Source of the DNA: an uncultured Nitrosomonadales bacterium
GTDB lineage: Bacteria; Pseudomonadota; Gammaproteobacteria; Burkholderiales; Gallionellaceae
DNA: 36,689 nt
Direction of reading: 5' to 3'
Assembly: GCA_903861075.1 (NCBI GenBank)
Contig: CAIOSY010000105.1
Coordinates: 1-36,689 of the forward strand
Shown here: piece by piece, positions 25,057 to 34,752 of the stretch
Numbering within the stretch: the stretch's first letter is position 1
How the letters are laid out: each line of letters opens with the position of its first letter
The notes under the pieces: model-generated
Databases searched by the model: none
The model's input: only the letters and a program-made list of their open reading frames with translations
Told to the model about the DNA's origin: nothing
Translations under genes and position numbers: made by a program

Positions 25057-26567
25057 CGTTGCCGCGTGCCGGATTTTCCTGCCCTATGTTCCAAACCCAG
25101 TATATCCAGCGTCCTTTCCCTGACGGCATGGAGCAAGTCTTCGTTCTCGTCCAGTGATATACCATAGGACGGGATCATTTCCTTTAGCTTGTTTTGCCAG
25201 CCGGGACTGGCGACACTGGATGGGAAACAGCGTTCGATAACTTCTATCATCGCTTGAACGGAGGTTGAAGCGCCGGGTGAGGCACCCAATAAGGAGGCCA
25301 GGGTTCCGTCACGGCTGGTTACAATTTCTGTGCCAAATTCTAATTTTCCGCCATTGACATCGCAGCCCTTAATGATTTGTACTCTCTGTCCCGCAGAGGC
25401 TAATTCCCAATCTTCTTCTTTGGCATCGGCATAAAACTCCTGTAAGCTGGCTACGCGCTCCTTATGTGATTTGAATGCCTCCGAAACCAGGTAACGCGTC
25501 AGATCCATATTGTCCCGTGCAACCGAGAGTATCGGTTTTAGGTTGTTGGATTTTAGAGATGAAAATAGATCCAGCACCGAGCCTTCTTTTAAAAATTTAG
25601 TGGTTATACTGGCAAACGGACCGAATAATAAAGCCGGTTTCCCATCAATAATCCGCGTATCCAGATGGGGGACTGACATAGGCGGTGCGCCCAGGGGCGC
25701 TTTGCCGTAAACCTTGGTCGTATGGCGTTTTACCACATCAGGGTTCTTGCAAATCAGCCATTGACCACTGACAGGAAAGCCGCCATACCCCAAACTTTCC
25801 GGTATCCCCGATTTTTGTAACAGCGGCAGTGCGCCACCACCGGCGCCAAGGAAGACAAATCCTGCATCCAGTGTTTTAGTGTGTTCGGTGTGATTATCTT
25901 TGACCCTAACATGCCAGCGACCATCAGGAAACTGCTTCATCCCGGTAATCGTATGTGCCAGCTTTAAATCAAAAGTGGAATGCTTGGACATTTCCTTGAC
26001 GAGTTTTCTGGTCAGAAAGCCAAAATCGACATCCGTGCCGTGTTTGACCCGGGTGGCGGCAACGGCTTGATTAGCAGAACGATTTTCCATGACCAGCGGC
26101 ATCCACTCTCGCAGAACATCGTGATTTTCGCTGTATTCCATTTCCTCGAACAAATGATGGGGATGCAATGCAGTATAACGGGCGCGTAAAAATGCGACAT
26201 TATCTTCGCCCCACACGAAGCTTTGATGAAAAATGGGATTGATGAATTTATCGGGGCTAGGCAGAACGCCTTTTTCAACCAGATAAGTCCAAAATTGCAG
26301 CGACACCTCATAGGCGGCATTGATTTCCAATGCGCGTTTTATACTGACACTGCCATCGGCCTGCTGCGGGGTATAGTTGAGTTCGCAATAGCCCGCGTGC
26401 CCCGTACCGGCATTGTTCAGTCCATGCGAACTTTCATTCGCAACATGACTGAGGCGTTCGACCATGGTGATTTTCAGCGCAGGATCCAATTGTGCCAGTA
26501 ATTTCCCTAAGGTCGCGCTCATAATGCCAGCCCCGACCAGCAGGACATCTACTTTTTTAATGCTCAT
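25053..26567 (-). CDS. mqo: Malate:quinone oxidoreductase
   Basis: Peripheral membrane FAD enzyme oxidising L-malate to oxaloacetate and passing electrons to quinone. The 504-residue product has the usual length. It shows the N-terminal FAD fold (LLVGAGIMSATLG, about 9-21), the ESSHGLNNAGTGHAGYCELNY region (about 45-65, characteristic of Mqo), a DVDFGFLTR segment and a C-terminal LLGASPGASTSV motif. It starts 29 bp after prpE on the same strand, with a weak GGAAC ribosome site and no terminator visible between them. It therefore appears to be the last gene of the prp operon. Mqo would regenerate the oxaloacetate used by 2-methylcitrate synthase from the succinate/fumarate/malate produced by the cycle, a sensible pairing (inference). 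Confidence 0.95.
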   Translation of the reverse strand: MSIKKVDVLLVGAGIMSATLGKLLAQLDPALKITMVERLSHVANESSHGLNNAGTGHAGYCELNYTPQQADGSVSIKRALEINAAYEVSLQFWTYLVEKGVLPSPDKFINPIFHQSFVWGEDNVAFLRARYTALHPHHLFEEMEYSENHDVLREWMPLVMENRSANQAVAATRVKHGTDVDFGFLTRKLVKEMSKHSTFDLKLAHTITGMKQFPDGRWHVRVKDNHTEHTKTLDAGFVFLGAGGGALPLLQKSGIPESLGYGGFPVSGQWLICKNPDVVKRHTTKVYGKAPLGAPPMSVPHLDTRIIDGKPALLFGPFASITTKFLKEGSVLDLFSSLKSNNLKPILSVARDNMDLTRYLVSEAFKSHKERVASLQEFYADAKEEDWELASAGQRVQIIKGCDVNGGKLEFGTEIVTSRDGTLASLLGASPGASTSVQAMIEVIERCFPSSVASPGWQNKLKEMIPSYGISLDENEDLLHAVRERTLDILGLEHRAGKSGTRQR

Positions 26568-26596
26568 TATTTTGTTCCGTATAAACGCAGAAAATG

Positions 26597-28486
26597 TTAA
26601 CTGATAATTTTTTTGCTGCGTAGTACCTCAATGATTTCCGGAATGACACCGGTATCATCTATCGTGGAGGGAACCGTATATTCACGTCCGTTGACGATGT
26701 TACACAATGTTTTACGCAGCGTTTTCCCGGAGCGAGTCTTGGGGAGGCGTGATAATACTACCGTATCTTTGTAACAGGTGATGGCGCCTATGGTTTCCCG
26801 TATATTTTTGAGCAATTGTTGATGCAGCTCGATTTCACTTAAGGTTGCACCGGTTTTTAGCACCACGAGCCCCATGGGCGTTTGCCCCTTGAGTTCATCA
26901 TCACGCGCGATGACTGCACACTCCGCAATTGCAGGGTGGGTGGCGATGACTTCTTCAATTTCACCTGTGGAGAGTCGGTGGCCGGCTACATTGATAACGT
27001 CATCAACGCGTCCCATCACGAAAACATAACCCTCCTCATCAATATAGCCGCCGTCGCCACTGGTGTAATAGCCCGGCAGAAAAGTTAAATAACTCTCCCT
27101 GAACTTGTCTTCATCACCCCATACCTTGTTAAGGCAGGAAGGCGGCAGAGGCAGTTTTATCGCAATATATCCTTGCGTCCCTCTGGCCTGCTCTACCCCT
27201 TGCTCATCGAGTATCTGTACATTGAATCCCGGCACAGGTTTAGTGGAGGAACCCATTTTGATAGGCAAGGGTTCAACGCCACGCAAATTGGCCGTAATCG
27301 CCCAACCGGTCTCGGTTTGCCACCAATGATCGATAACGGGTTTTCCGCTCATGTGATTGAGCCACTCTTCTGTCGGCGCATCGAGTCGTTCACCTGCTGA
27401 AAAAATGGTTTGCAGTTTACTCAGGTCATATTGCTTCATGAGTAAGCCTTCCGGATCTTCTTTTTTGACGGCACGAAAAGCGGTCGGTGCGGTAAATAAG
27501 GCTTTGACGCCATATTCTGCACACACGCGCCAGAGCGCACCGGCATCGGGCGTCATAATGGGTTTTCCTTCATAGACTATGGTGGTGCAGCCTTGCAATA
27601 AGGGAGCGTAGACGATATAGGAATGTCCCACGACCCAGCCCACGTCAGATGATGCCCAAAACACATCGCCAGGCGCGACGTTATAGATTGCATCCATACT
27701 GTATTTGAGTGCGACCGCGTGCCCGGCGTTTTCACGCACCACGCCCTTGGGCTTGCCTGTGGTACCTGAGGTGTAAAGTATATAGAGCGGATCACTGCCT
27801 TTGACGGGGGTGCAATCTACTGTATGTGCACACGATAGCAAGGCATTCCAGTCGTAATCTCGTCCTTCAAGCAGCGGTGCGATGCATTGCGGACGTTGGT
27901 ATATCACGCAGCTTAGTGGTTTGTGGCTGGCAAGTTCAATGGCGCGATTGAGTAACGGTGCGTATTCGACGATGCGCTTGATTTCAATACCGCAAGACGC
28001 ACTTAATATGACTTTGGGCGTTGCGTCATCAATGCGCACTGCCAATTCGGGAGGAGCGAAGCCGCCGAAAACGACTGAGTGTATCGCACCCAGTCTGGCA
28101 ACCGCCAGCATGGCAATGACGGCTTCGGGTATCATCGGCATATAGATGATGACGCGATCACCTTTTACTACGCCTAAATTTGCCAGCATGCCCGCGGTGA
28201 GCGCGACAACCCGGGTTAATTCGGAATAGGTGTAGCTTGTCTTGGTTTGGGTGACGGGGGAGTCAAAAATGAGCGCGAGTTGATCTCCGCGCCCCTCGTT
28301 GACATGATGATCGAGTGCCATATAAGCCGTATTCATCTCACCGTCGCTAAACCAGGAACCCTGGCCATCGTCGGCTGTGGTCAAAATATGCTCAGGAAAT
28401 TTAAACCAATCCAGGGCTTGCGCCTGCTTGCGCCAGAAACTTTCTGGATCTTGCATGGAATGATCATATTCTGTCTGGTAGCTCAT
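26597..28486 (-). CDS. prpE: Propionyl-CoA synthetase (propionate--CoA ligase)
   Basis: Activates propionate with ATP and CoA, the entry step of the 2-methylcitrate cycle. The 629-residue acyl-CoA synthetase has the adenylate-binding P-loop YTSGTTGKPKG (238-248), the WWQTETGW motif and YTSGDGGYIDEEGYVFVMGRVDD in the hinge region. The acylation-controlled lysine lies near the C-terminus in PKTRSGKTLR. The N-terminal pattern (SFWRKQAQALDWF) and the C-terminus after the lysine fit PrpE rather than acetyl-CoA synthetase. The start has a good GGGGAG site. It follows prpD by 59 bp, the longest gap within the operon. Confidence 0.94.
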   Translation of the reverse strand: MSYQTEYDHSMQDPESFWRKQAQALDWFKFPEHILTTADDGQGSWFSDGEMNTAYMALDHHVNEGRGDQLALIFDSPVTQTKTSYTYSELTRVVALTAGMLANLGVVKGDRVIIYMPMIPEAVIAMLAVARLGAIHSVVFGGFAPPELAVRIDDATPKVILSASCGIEIKRIVEYAPLLNRAIELASHKPLSCVIYQRPQCIAPLLEGRDYDWNALLSCAHTVDCTPVKGSDPLYILYTSGTTGKPKGVVRENAGHAVALKYSMDAIYNVAPGDVFWASSDVGWVVGHSYIVYAPLLQGCTTIVYEGKPIMTPDAGALWRVCAEYGVKALFTAPTAFRAVKKEDPEGLLMKQYDLSKLQTIFSAGERLDAPTEEWLNHMSGKPVIDHWWQTETGWAITANLRGVEPLPIKMGSSTKPVPGFNVQILDEQGVEQARGTQGYIAIKLPLPPSCLNKVWGDEDKFRESYLTFLPGYYTSGDGGYIDEEGYVFVMGRVDDVINVAGHRLSTGEIEEVIATHPAIAECAVIARDDELKGQTPMGLVVLKTGATLSEIELHQQLLKNIRETIGAITCYKDTVVLSRLPKTRSGKTLRKTLCNIVNGREYTVPSTIDDTGVIPEIIEVLRSKKIIS

Positions 28487-28545
28487 TTTATTTTCTCCCC
28501 TAACTTAAATTTGAAACACAACGTCCCTGTTTTTATAGAGTGGTA

Positions 28546-30033
28546 TTAGTTGATGGAAAAAAGCGCCATAAACTCATGGACGGGCGTGGCCTCCAGACGG
28601 GCTTTATCCAGGCATAACGCCATGATTTGCTGACAGCGATGTTCCGGGAATCGGGTGCGTAGATTGGATAGGAATTTTTCTTCCAATACAGGGATACCCT
28701 CGGCACGGCGGCGGCGGTGACCAATGGGGTATTCAACCGCGATTTGATCAGTACTGCTGCCATCTTTGAAGAAAATTTGAATTGCATTGGCGATGGAACG
28801 TTTATCGGCTTCCAGATATTCACGGCTGTATCGTGGCTCTTCGACGATTTCCATTTTTTCACGCAGTTGGTCGATGATAGGGTGGGCTGCATGGAAACTA
28901 TCTTCGTAGTGTTCAGCGACCAGATCACCGAATGCCAGGGGTACAGCCACCATGTACTGGATGCAGTGATCGCGATCAGCCGGGTTGGCGAGCGGGCCTA
29001 CTTTTGAAATTATACGAATGGCCGATTCGTGCGTGGTAATGACGATGCGACTAATATCATCCAAACGTCCCTTTACTTGCGAATGCAAACGAACGGCGGC
29101 TTCGCAGGCGGTTTGCGAGTGAAATTCGGCCGGAAAGGAAATCTTGAATAGTACGTTTTCCATCACGTAACTGCCATAAGGCTGGTTCAATGCAAAGCAA
29201 CGCTGTGCTTCGGGTTTTAACAACTGATCCTTATTGGTCTTGGAAAACAGTACATCGTAAAAACCCCATTGGGGTGCAGTCAATACACCAGGGATCCCCA
29301 TTTCTCCTGCCATGGTCATCAAAGCCAGTCGCACGGCGCGGGACGTCGCATCACCTGCCGCCCAGGATTTACGGGAACCCGCATTGGGCGAGTGACGGTA
29401 AGTACGCAACGATTGCCCATCGACAAAAGCTTGAGACAGTGCGTCTATGACTTGTGCTTCTGTACCGCCCAGCAGACGCGTGACGACGGCGGTGGATGCA
29501 ACCTTAACCAGGATCACATGATCGAGGCCTACGCGATTAAAACTGTTTTCCAGTGCCAGCACGCCTTGAATTTCATGTGCCTTAATCATTGCCGTTAACA
29601 CATCGCGTACGGTCAAGGCGACGCTACCTTCACTTATGTTGCAACGAGATAAATAGTCAGCGACGGCCAGTATGCCCCCCAGATTATCTGAAGGATGACC
29701 CCATTCGGCAGCAAGCCAGGTATCGTTGTAATCAAGCCAGCGTATCATCGCGCCGATATCCCAGGCGGCTTTGACCGGATCCAGTTCGTGGGAGGTGCCC
29801 GGTACGCGGGCTCCGTTGCGAACGGTAGTGCCAGGGACGATAGCGCCTAAATGTTTAGTGCATTCAGGGAAACGCAGCGCCAGTAAGCCGCAGCCTAACG
29901 TGTCTATCAGACAATTGCGTGCCGTGTCATAAGCTTCTAAGGAACTTATGTCCATACGGCAAACATAGCGGGCGATATCTACCAGGACTTGATCGGGGGC
30001 AGGGCGGTTGTTCATTTCTACATTTGAACTCAT
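28546..30033 (-). CDS. prpD: 2-methylcitrate dehydratase (MmgE/PrpD family)
   Basis: Dehydrates 2-methylcitrate to 2-methyl-cis-aconitate. The 495-residue product shows the PrpD landmarks: [10 protein letters not shown] near 45-55, [20 protein letters not shown] (about 100-120), and the C-terminal-domain segment [10 protein letters not shown] around 308-317. The genuine PrpD is present rather than the alternative AcnD/PrpF pair, so an aconitase (not in the window) is expected to complete hydration to 2-methylisocitrate. It lies 39 bp after prpC and has an AAGGA site seven bases before the ATG. Confidence 0.94.
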   Translation of the reverse strand: MSSNVEMNNRPAPDQVLVDIARYVCRMDISSLEAYDTARNCLIDTLGCGLLALRFPECTKHLGAIVPGTTVRNGARVPGTSHELDPVKAAWDIGAMIRWLDYNDTWLAAEWGHPSDNLGGILAVADYLSRCNISEGSVALTVRDVLTAMIKAHEIQGVLALENSFNRVGLDHVILVKVASTAVVTRLLGGTEAQVIDALSQAFVDGQSLRTYRHSPNAGSRKSWAAGDATSRAVRLALMTMAGEMGIPGVLTAPQWGFYDVLFSKTNKDQLLKPEAQRCFALNQPYGSYVMENVLFKISFPAEFHSQTACEAAVRLHSQVKGRLDDISRIVITTHESAIRIISKVGPLANPADRDHCIQYMVAVPLAFGDLVAEHYEDSFHAAHPIIDQLREKMEIVEEPRYSREYLEADKRSIANAIQIFFKDGSSTDQIAVEYPIGHRRRRAEGIPVLEEKFLSNLRTRFPEHRCQQIMALCLDKARLEATPVHEFMALFSIN

Positions 30034-30072
30034 GATTTTTCCTTAATGTTGGGTATGTGCGGGTAGGGATGC

Positions 30073-31221
30073 TTAACGATTTTTGATCGCAACCCAGTCC
30101 AGATTTTCAGGGCCGGTATAATTTGCACTCGGGCGAATAATTTTGCCATCGCTGCGCTGTTCCATCACATGAGCACCCCAGCCGGTAACACGCGAGATGA
30201 CGAACAGCGGGGTGAACATCATGGTGGGTACCCCCATCAGGTGATAAGATACGGCGGAAAACCAGTCCAGATTGGGGAACATTTTTTTGCAATCCCACAT
30301 TACATACTCCAGACGATCTGCAATATCATAAAGTCCGGTATTTTCTGCCTCTTCAGCCAGTTTTTTAGCAACGCGTTTAATGACTTCGTTGCGCGGATCG
30401 GCAATGGTATAAACAGGGTGGCCGAAACCAATGACGATCTCTTTTTTTGCCACACGTTCGCGAATGTCGGCTTCAGCCTCATCGGCGTTCCGGTAGCGAC
30501 TCTGTATGCGGTGCGCTTCTTCATTGGCGCCGCCGTGTTTAGAACCGCGCAAGGCGCCAATAGCCCCGCAAATACAGGAATACAAATCTGAATTTGTACC
30601 GGCAATGACGCGTGCGGTAAAGGTCGATGCATTGAATTCATGTTCGGCGTACAAAATCAGCGAGGTGTGCATTGCACGCACCCAGGTGTCTTTTGCAGGT
30701 ACGCCGTGCAATAAATGAAGAAAGTGAGCGCCGATTGATTCGTCATCCGTTTCAAGGTTGATGCGACGACCCGAGGTGGTAAAGTGATGCCAATAAAGCA
30801 GCATAGAGCCAAAACAAGCCAGTAGACGGTCTATTAAATCTTTGGTTGCCGCTTCATTGTGGGCTTCAGATTCCTGTTCTATTGTGCCCAGTACCGAACA
30901 GCCGGTGCGCATTACATCCATCGGATGAGCCTCGGCCGGAATGGCTTCCAGTGCTTGCTTTACCGCTGGCGGCAATTCCCGTAGTTTTTTTAGTTTAGCC
31001 TTGTAAGCTTGTAACTGCGCTTGATCGGGTAAGCTGCCATGTATTAAAAGGTGGGCAATTTCTTCAAACTCAGCCGTTTCTGCGAAATCGAGAATGTCAT
31101 AGCCGCGATAATGCAGATCATTGCCGGTACGTCCCACGGTACAAACGGCGGTATTACCCGCGACCGTACCGGACAGAGCAACCGATTTTTTAGGTTTGAA
31201 GGCGATGTGTTCTTCTGTCAT
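30073..31221 (-). CDS. prpC: 2-methylcitrate synthase
   Basis: Condenses propionyl-CoA with oxaloacetate to 2-methylcitrate. The 382-residue length matches the short PrpC branch of the citrate synthase superfamily. Catalytic-type residues are visible: H229 in [10 protein letters not shown]268 in GFGHPVYT and D275 in the following ADPR. The [10 protein letters not shown] segment (192-201) is typical. The N-terminal [15 protein letters not shown] and RGYDI segments also match PrpC. Ribosome site GGGAG precedes the ATG. It lies 20 bp after prpB. Citrate synthase activity as a side reaction is known for this family. Confidence 0.95.
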   Translation of the reverse strand: MTEEHIAFKPKKSVALSGTVAGNTAVCTVGRTGNDLHYRGYDILDFAETAEFEEIAHLLIHGSLPDQAQLQAYKAKLKKLRELPPAVKQALEAIPAEAHPMDVMRTGCSVLGTIEQESEAHNEAATKDLIDRLLACFGSMLLYWHHFTTSGRRINLETDDESIGAHFLHLLHGVPAKDTWVRAMHTSLILYAEHEFNASTFTARVIAGTNSDLYSCICGAIGALRGSKHGGANEEAHRIQSRYRNADEAEADIRERVAKKEIVIGFGHPVYTIADPRNEVIKRVAKKLAEEAENTGLYDIADRLEYVMWDCKKMFPNLDWFSAVSYHLMGVPTMMFTPLFVISRVTGWGAHVMEQRSDGKIIRPSANYTGPENLDWVAIKNR

Positions 31222-31241
31222 GAAAATCTCCCTGAAATAAA

Positions 31242-32129
31242 TTATTCTGCGCCTTGCTCAGAAAACAGGCGATCCAGTTTTTGTTCAAAGGCGTGATAGC
31301 CCAGATAATCGTAAAGTTCCATACGGGGCTGCATCTTGTCGATTACCTGTGCCTGAGTGCCGTCAGTTAAAATATGCTGATAGACGTTAAGTGCTGCCTG
31401 ACTCATGGCACGAAAGGCTGACAAGGGATACAGGACTAATTTAACTCCCTTGCTGGCGAGTTGTTCTGTCGTGTAGAGTGGTGTCGCGCCAAATTCGGTG
31501 ATGTTGGCCAGTACGGGGACAGGCACGGCACGGGTAAATTCTGCATATTGATCCAGGGTAATCATTGCTTCAGGAAAGATCATATCTGCACCGGCTTCGA
31601 CACAGGCTTGCGCTCGTTCTATGGCGGAAGACATTCCTTCAACCGCCAGCGCATCGGTACGCGCCATGATGACGAAATCAGGATCAACACGCGCATCAAC
31701 TGCCGCTTTGATGCGATCTATCATTTCGCTCATAGAGACGATCGCTTTATTCGGGCGATGACCGCAACGTTTTTGCATGACCTGATCTTCGATATGAAAA
31801 CCCGCTGCACCTGATTGTGCAATTTCACGCGTGGCACGGGCGATATTAAAAGAGCCACCCCAGCCGGTATCGATATCAACCAGTAAGGGTAGTGTGCTGA
31901 CAGCCGTAATGCGGCGGGCATCTTCACAGACATCATGCAAGGTTGTGATGCCTAAATCAGGAATGCCAAGCGAGGAGGCGGCAACGCCCCCGCCTGATAA
32001 ATATAATGCCTTGTGTCCGGTCTTCTCGGCGAGTATCGCGCAATAGGCTGTTACCGCCCCGACGACTTGTAAGGGGTTATTTTCTTCGACAGCGAGACGA
32101 AATTTTTTTCCGGGTGTGTGCGGGGTCAT
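31242..32129 (-). CDS. prpB: 2-methylisocitrate lyase
   Basis: Cleaves 2-methylisocitrate to pyruvate and succinate, the last step of the cycle. The 295-residue product of the isocitrate lyase/PEP mutase superfamily shows the metal-binding DIDTGWGG (85-92), the flexible active-site loop K120-R-C122-G-H124 with catalytic Cys122, and FHIEDQ (111-116). Its ATG overlaps the stop of the regulator gene (ATGA). A strong AGGAGG site is embedded in the last codons of that regulator, so the two are translationally coupled. Confidence 0.95.
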   Translation of the reverse strand: MTPHTPGKKFRLAVEENNPLQVVGAVTAYCAILAEKTGHKALYLSGGGVAASSLGIPDLGITTLHDVCEDARRITAVSTLPLLVDIDTGWGGSFNIARATREIAQSGAAGFHIEDQVMQKRCGHRPNKAIVSMSEMIDRIKAAVDARVDPDFVIMARTDALAVEGMSSAIERAQACVEAGADMIFPEAMITLDQYAEFTRAVPVPVLANITEFGATPLYTTEQLASKGVKLVLYPLSAFRAMSQAALNVYQHILTDGTQAQVIDKMQPRMELYDYLGYHAFEQKLDRLFSEQGAE

Positions 32130-32803
32130 GCTTCCTCCTTGTATTGTGATTCAATAATACTGCGCCAGGCGCCCTGGATATGGCGACGCATCAGCATCTC
32201 TGCCAATTCGCCATCCCTTTGCGCTAATGCCTCTACAATGTGACGGTGTTGTTGTAATGCAGGACTGGTGCGCTGTGCATTTCGACTTGTTTGAAAACGA
32301 CACATACGCAGTAATTGGTATTGTTCACTGCCTAGAATACGCATCAACATTTCATTACGGCTACCCAAAACGATCTGGTAGTGAAAGTCAAGATTTCCTT
32401 CACTTTGGCCATAACATCCGCCATTGCCTTGCTGTTGAATTTGCTTTTCATGGGTGTCAAGCAGTCGGCTTAGCTGTTCTATTTCTTCCGGGGTCATTTG
32501 AGTGGCTGCAAGGCGACACGCCATGCCTTCCAAAGCCTCGCGTATGGCGTAAAGATCCGAGCGGGTTTTATAGTCTAGGACGACTACGCGCGCGCCGGCA
32601 TTGGGGATGCGTTTAACTAAATGTATTCCCTCAAGATGACGCAGCGCTTCACGCAACGGACCGCGTCCCATGCCAAAACGTTCCGCAAGTTCGGCTTCGT
32701 TGAGTTTTTGACCTTGTGCCAATTCGCCCGTTACGATGCTATGCGCCAGGCGGTGCGAGGCGATATCGGCAAGCGTACCTTGTTTAGGGGTGATAATTGA
32801 CAT
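32126..32803 (-). CDS. GntR-family (FadR/FCD subfamily) transcriptional regulator of the prp operon
   Basis: Predicted ligand-responsive repressor of 225 residues. An N-terminal winged helix-turn-helix (about 10-76, with [21 protein letters not shown]) precedes an all-helical FCD effector domain (about 80-218), with the D83 and scattered His residues expected for metal-assisted ligand binding ([29 protein letters not shown]). It is the first gene of the operon and is coupled to prpB, so it is probably autoregulated through the palindromes just upstream. GntR-type regulators are known to control prp genes in some beta- and gammaproteobacteria, in place of the sigma54-dependent PrpR. The ligand is likely a cycle intermediate such as 2-methylcitrate (inference). 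Confidence 0.92.
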   Translation of the reverse strand: MSIITPKQGTLADIASHRLAHSIVTGELAQGQKLNEAELAERFGMGRGPLREALRHLEGIHLVKRIPNAGARVVVLDYKTRSDLYAIREALEGMACRLAATQMTPEEIEQLSRLLDTHEKQIQQQGNGGCYGQSEGNLDFHYQIVLGSRNEMLMRILGSEQYQLLRMCRFQTSRNAQRTSPALQQHRHIVEALAQRDGELAEMLMRRHIQGAWRSIIESQYKEEA

Positions 32804-32813
32804 GGCGTGACTT

Positions 32814-32827
32814 CATTGTTGACAATG
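32814..32827. promoter_or_regulatory. Proximal operator (O1) for the GntR regulator
   Basis: CATTGTTGACAATG is palindromic except at the central two bases and lies 11 bp before the regulator start codon. Its core (ATTGT..ACAAT) is the same as in the second palindrome at 32876. It overlaps the transcription start predicted from the -10 at 32835-32840, a position suited to repression. The palindrome is seen directly; the binding protein is inferred. Confidence 0.65.
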
Positions 32828-32834
32828 TGGCGTA

Positions 32835-32840
32835 ATAATA
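32835..32840 (-). promoter_or_regulatory. Candidate -10 box of the prp operon promoter
   Basis: Read on the - strand the hexamer is TATTAT (five of six matches). Transcription would start near 32827-32829, at the edge of operator O1, leaving a leader of about 25 bases. The -35 region at 17-18 bp spacing is poor (GCCATT/TGCCAT), so the promoter may be weak or need activation. Confidence 0.4.
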
Positions 32841-32875
32841 GCACTTTTAAATTTTAAAATGGCAGAAAATCTTTT

Positions 32876-32889
32876 AATTGTCGACAATT
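32876..32889. promoter_or_regulatory. Distal operator (O2), perfect palindrome
   Basis: AATTGTCGACAATT is a perfect 14-bp palindrome. Beyond one mismatched pair it extends by three more complementary pairs (TTT/AAA). The core matches the ATTGTnnACAAT pattern expected for FCD-type GntR regulators. Its centre is 62 bp from the centre of O1, close to six helical turns, so both sites face the same side of the DNA. Confidence 0.7.
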
Positions 32890-33328
32890 TAAATTGTGTG
32901 TGATGAACTAATCCTTAGTCGCCCAAAGTTTTTCCGGTGTTTGTTTTATCTAAGATGTTGAATTAAAATAAATAATATATTTTTTCTGTATGCCGGGCCG
33001 GCGTATGAGGGATAAGCCAGGATGTGATACCTGAAATTGTCAGGATTGCGAGGAAATTTGGTGCGTATAATTGCAAAGGAATATTTATGCCCATGCTGAA
33101 AGCCGAATGAATCTTTTTAAAAAATAGTGTTGGCCATTGCGTGACGACGATCCTATTACTCAGAACAGATAGTCTCCGGATTTTATTACAGTAACGGTGA
33201 ATTGGGTGCTGACTTTTCGGTGCATCAGCTTGTGTTATTTGATCGGTTGCGCGGTAAACCTCGTCCTTCTTAGGTCGCAATATCCGTTTTGAGCCAGCGG
33301 CTTGTTATTTTTAATCAAGAGAGTTTTG
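32890..33328. other. Region without a convincing gene between prp control sites and cysG
   Basis: About 440 bp. No frame carries a recognisable intact protein and no RNA gene is evident. On the + strand, 33145-33270 is open and reads like coding sequence, ending in ADFSVHQLVLFDRLRGKPRPS and a TAG, but it is preceded by a stop at 33142 and has no start or ribosome site. It may be the tail of a decayed gene. The cysG promoter should also lie here. The - strand frame at 32963-33280 shows no protein-like features. Confidence 0.4.
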
Positions 33329-34696
33329 ATGGATTTTTTGCCAATATTTATGAATTTGAAAGGGCGGACTTGCCTGGTCGTGGGGGCCGGTGAAGTTGCT
33401 TTTCGTAAAGTAAGCCTGTTGCTGGAAGCGGGAGCGAGTGTGAAGGTGGTAGCGCCCGAATTTCATCGTGATTTTACTGCCTTATACGGGATTATCCGTG
33501 TCCATGAATCTTTTCAAGCGCAACATTTGACAGGGGTGGTGCTGGTTATTGCGGCAACGAATGATAGCGCGACGAATGAACGTGTTTCTGAACTTGCAAA
33601 TCAGATGAATATTCCTGTCAATGTCGTAGATAGTCCTGAATTGTGTAGCTTTATCGTTCCTTCAATTCTAGATCGCGCTCCGTTGATGGTGGCTTTTTCC
33701 ACAGGGGGGGCATCGCCTGTCTTAGCGCGTATGTTGCGCGCAAAGTTAGAAACAATGATCCCTCAGGGTTACGCTCGTCTGGTTTCTTTTTGTGCAAAGT
33801 TCCGAGATGACGTGAAAATTCGCATAACAGAATCTGCAGGCCGACGTATTTTTTGGGAGAATGTGCTCGAAGGTGTGGTTGCTGAAAAGGTTTTGGCAGG
33901 CGATGAAGCGGGAGCCAAAAAGCTTTTTTTTACACGACTGGAACAGGATTATACCGCCACGCAAGGTGAAGTTTATCTGGTTGGTTCAGGACCGGGTGAT
34001 CCGGATTTGTTGACATTTCGTGCTTTGCGTTTGATGCAAAAAGCAGAGGTCGTGGTTTACGATAATCTTGTATCCAAAGCGATACTGGATATGACGCGGC
34101 GTGATGCCAGACGTATTTTTGTTGGTAAAGAACGCGATAATCATAGTTTGCCCCAAGAGAAAATCAATGCGCTTTTAGTGAGTTTAGCGCGTGAAGGCCT
34201 GCGCGTAGTGAGGCTAAAAGGCGGAGATCCTTTTATTTTTGGCAGGGGCGGCGAAGAAATCGAAACGTTGAGTGCGCAGGGAATCGCCTTTCAGGTGGTG
34301 CCCGGTGTGACCGCAGCTTCCGGTGTGTCAGCCTATGCGGGGATTCCCCTTACCCATAGGGATTATGCTCAGTCGGTAATTTTTACGACGGGACATCTGA
34401 AAGAAGGAACCCTCAATCTGGATTGGCAAAGTTTATCGCGTCCCGGGCAAACGGTGGTAATTTACATGGGCTTAGCTGCGTTAGCTGAAATATGTCGCCA
34501 GTTAATTTGTCATGGACTTTCTGCCGATATGCCGTGTGCCGTTGTTATGAACGGTACGCAACCTGATCAAAAAGTCGTTACAGGAACATTAGAAAATTTA
34601 GCCGGCAAGGTGAGTCTGGCGGGATTAAAGTCGCCGAGTCTGATTATTGTGGGTGAGGTTGTCACATTGCGTGACAAGTTAGCCTGGTATCGTTAG
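33329..34696 (+). CDS. cysG: Siroheme synthase, trifunctional CysG
   Basis: Converts uroporphyrinogen III to siroheme, the cofactor of sulfite and nitrite reductases. The 455-residue length is nearly that of E. coli CysG (457). The N-terminal dehydrogenase/ferrochelatase half has an NAD-binding fold (VVGAGEVAFRKVSLLLEAGA, about 15-34) and the SIVPSILDRAPLMVAFSTGG region. The C-terminal methyltransferase half (from about 212) shows YLVGSGPGDPDLLTFRAL, GGDPFIFGRGGEE and GVTAASGVSAYAGIPLTHRD. I place the start at ATG 33329 rather than the upstream TTG at 33302. The N-terminus MDFLPIF is the family norm, and AAGAGAG sits six bases upstream. It stands alone, with no sulfite or nitrite reductase gene in view. 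G and T homopolymer runs (G7 near 33705, T8 near 33924) occur within it. Confidence 0.95.
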   Translation: MDFLPIFMNLKGRTCLVVGAGEVAFRKVSLLLEAGASVKVVAPEFHRDFTALYGIIRVHESFQAQHLTGVVLVIAATNDSATNERVSELANQMNIPVNVVDSPELCSFIVPSILDRAPLMVAFSTGGASPVLARMLRAKLETMIPQGYARLVSFCAKFRDDVKIRITESAGRRIFWENVLEGVVAEKVLAGDEAGAKKLFFTRLEQDYTATQGEVYLVGSGPGDPDLLTFRALRLMQKAEVVVYDNLVSKAILDMTRRDARRIFVGKERDNHSLPQEKINALLVSLAREGLRVVRLKGGDPFIFGRGGEEIETLSAQGIAFQVVPGVTAASGVSAYAGIPLTHRDYAQSVIFTTGHLKEGTLNLDWQSLSRPGQTVVIYMGLAALAEICRQLICHGLSADMPCAVVMNGTQPDQKVVTGTLENLAGKVSLAGLKSPSLIIVGEVVTLRDKLAWYR

Positions 34697-34752
34697 TCGC
34701 GAGGGCTAGCGTTAGCTCAAGAGCGGGGATGGTGTAGAGTCCTTGTTTTACT
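34697..34752. other. Short convergent gap between cysG and the transglycosylase gene
   Basis: The 56 bp between two stop codons contain an imperfect GCTAGCGTTAGC inverted repeat (34707-34718) and a T-rich stretch near 34743-34750, which could together form a modest terminator for cysG. Nothing else is seen. Confidence 0.35.

Noticed and set aside
32963-33280. 105-codon - strand frame in the gap before cysG
   Set aside because: There is no ribosome site, no recognisable motif and an unlikely composition. The opposite strand has a more coding-like stretch, and neither is convincing as an intact gene.
33302-33328. Upstream TTG as the start of cysG
   Set aside because: ATG 33329 has a better ribosome site and gives the N-terminus usual for the family.
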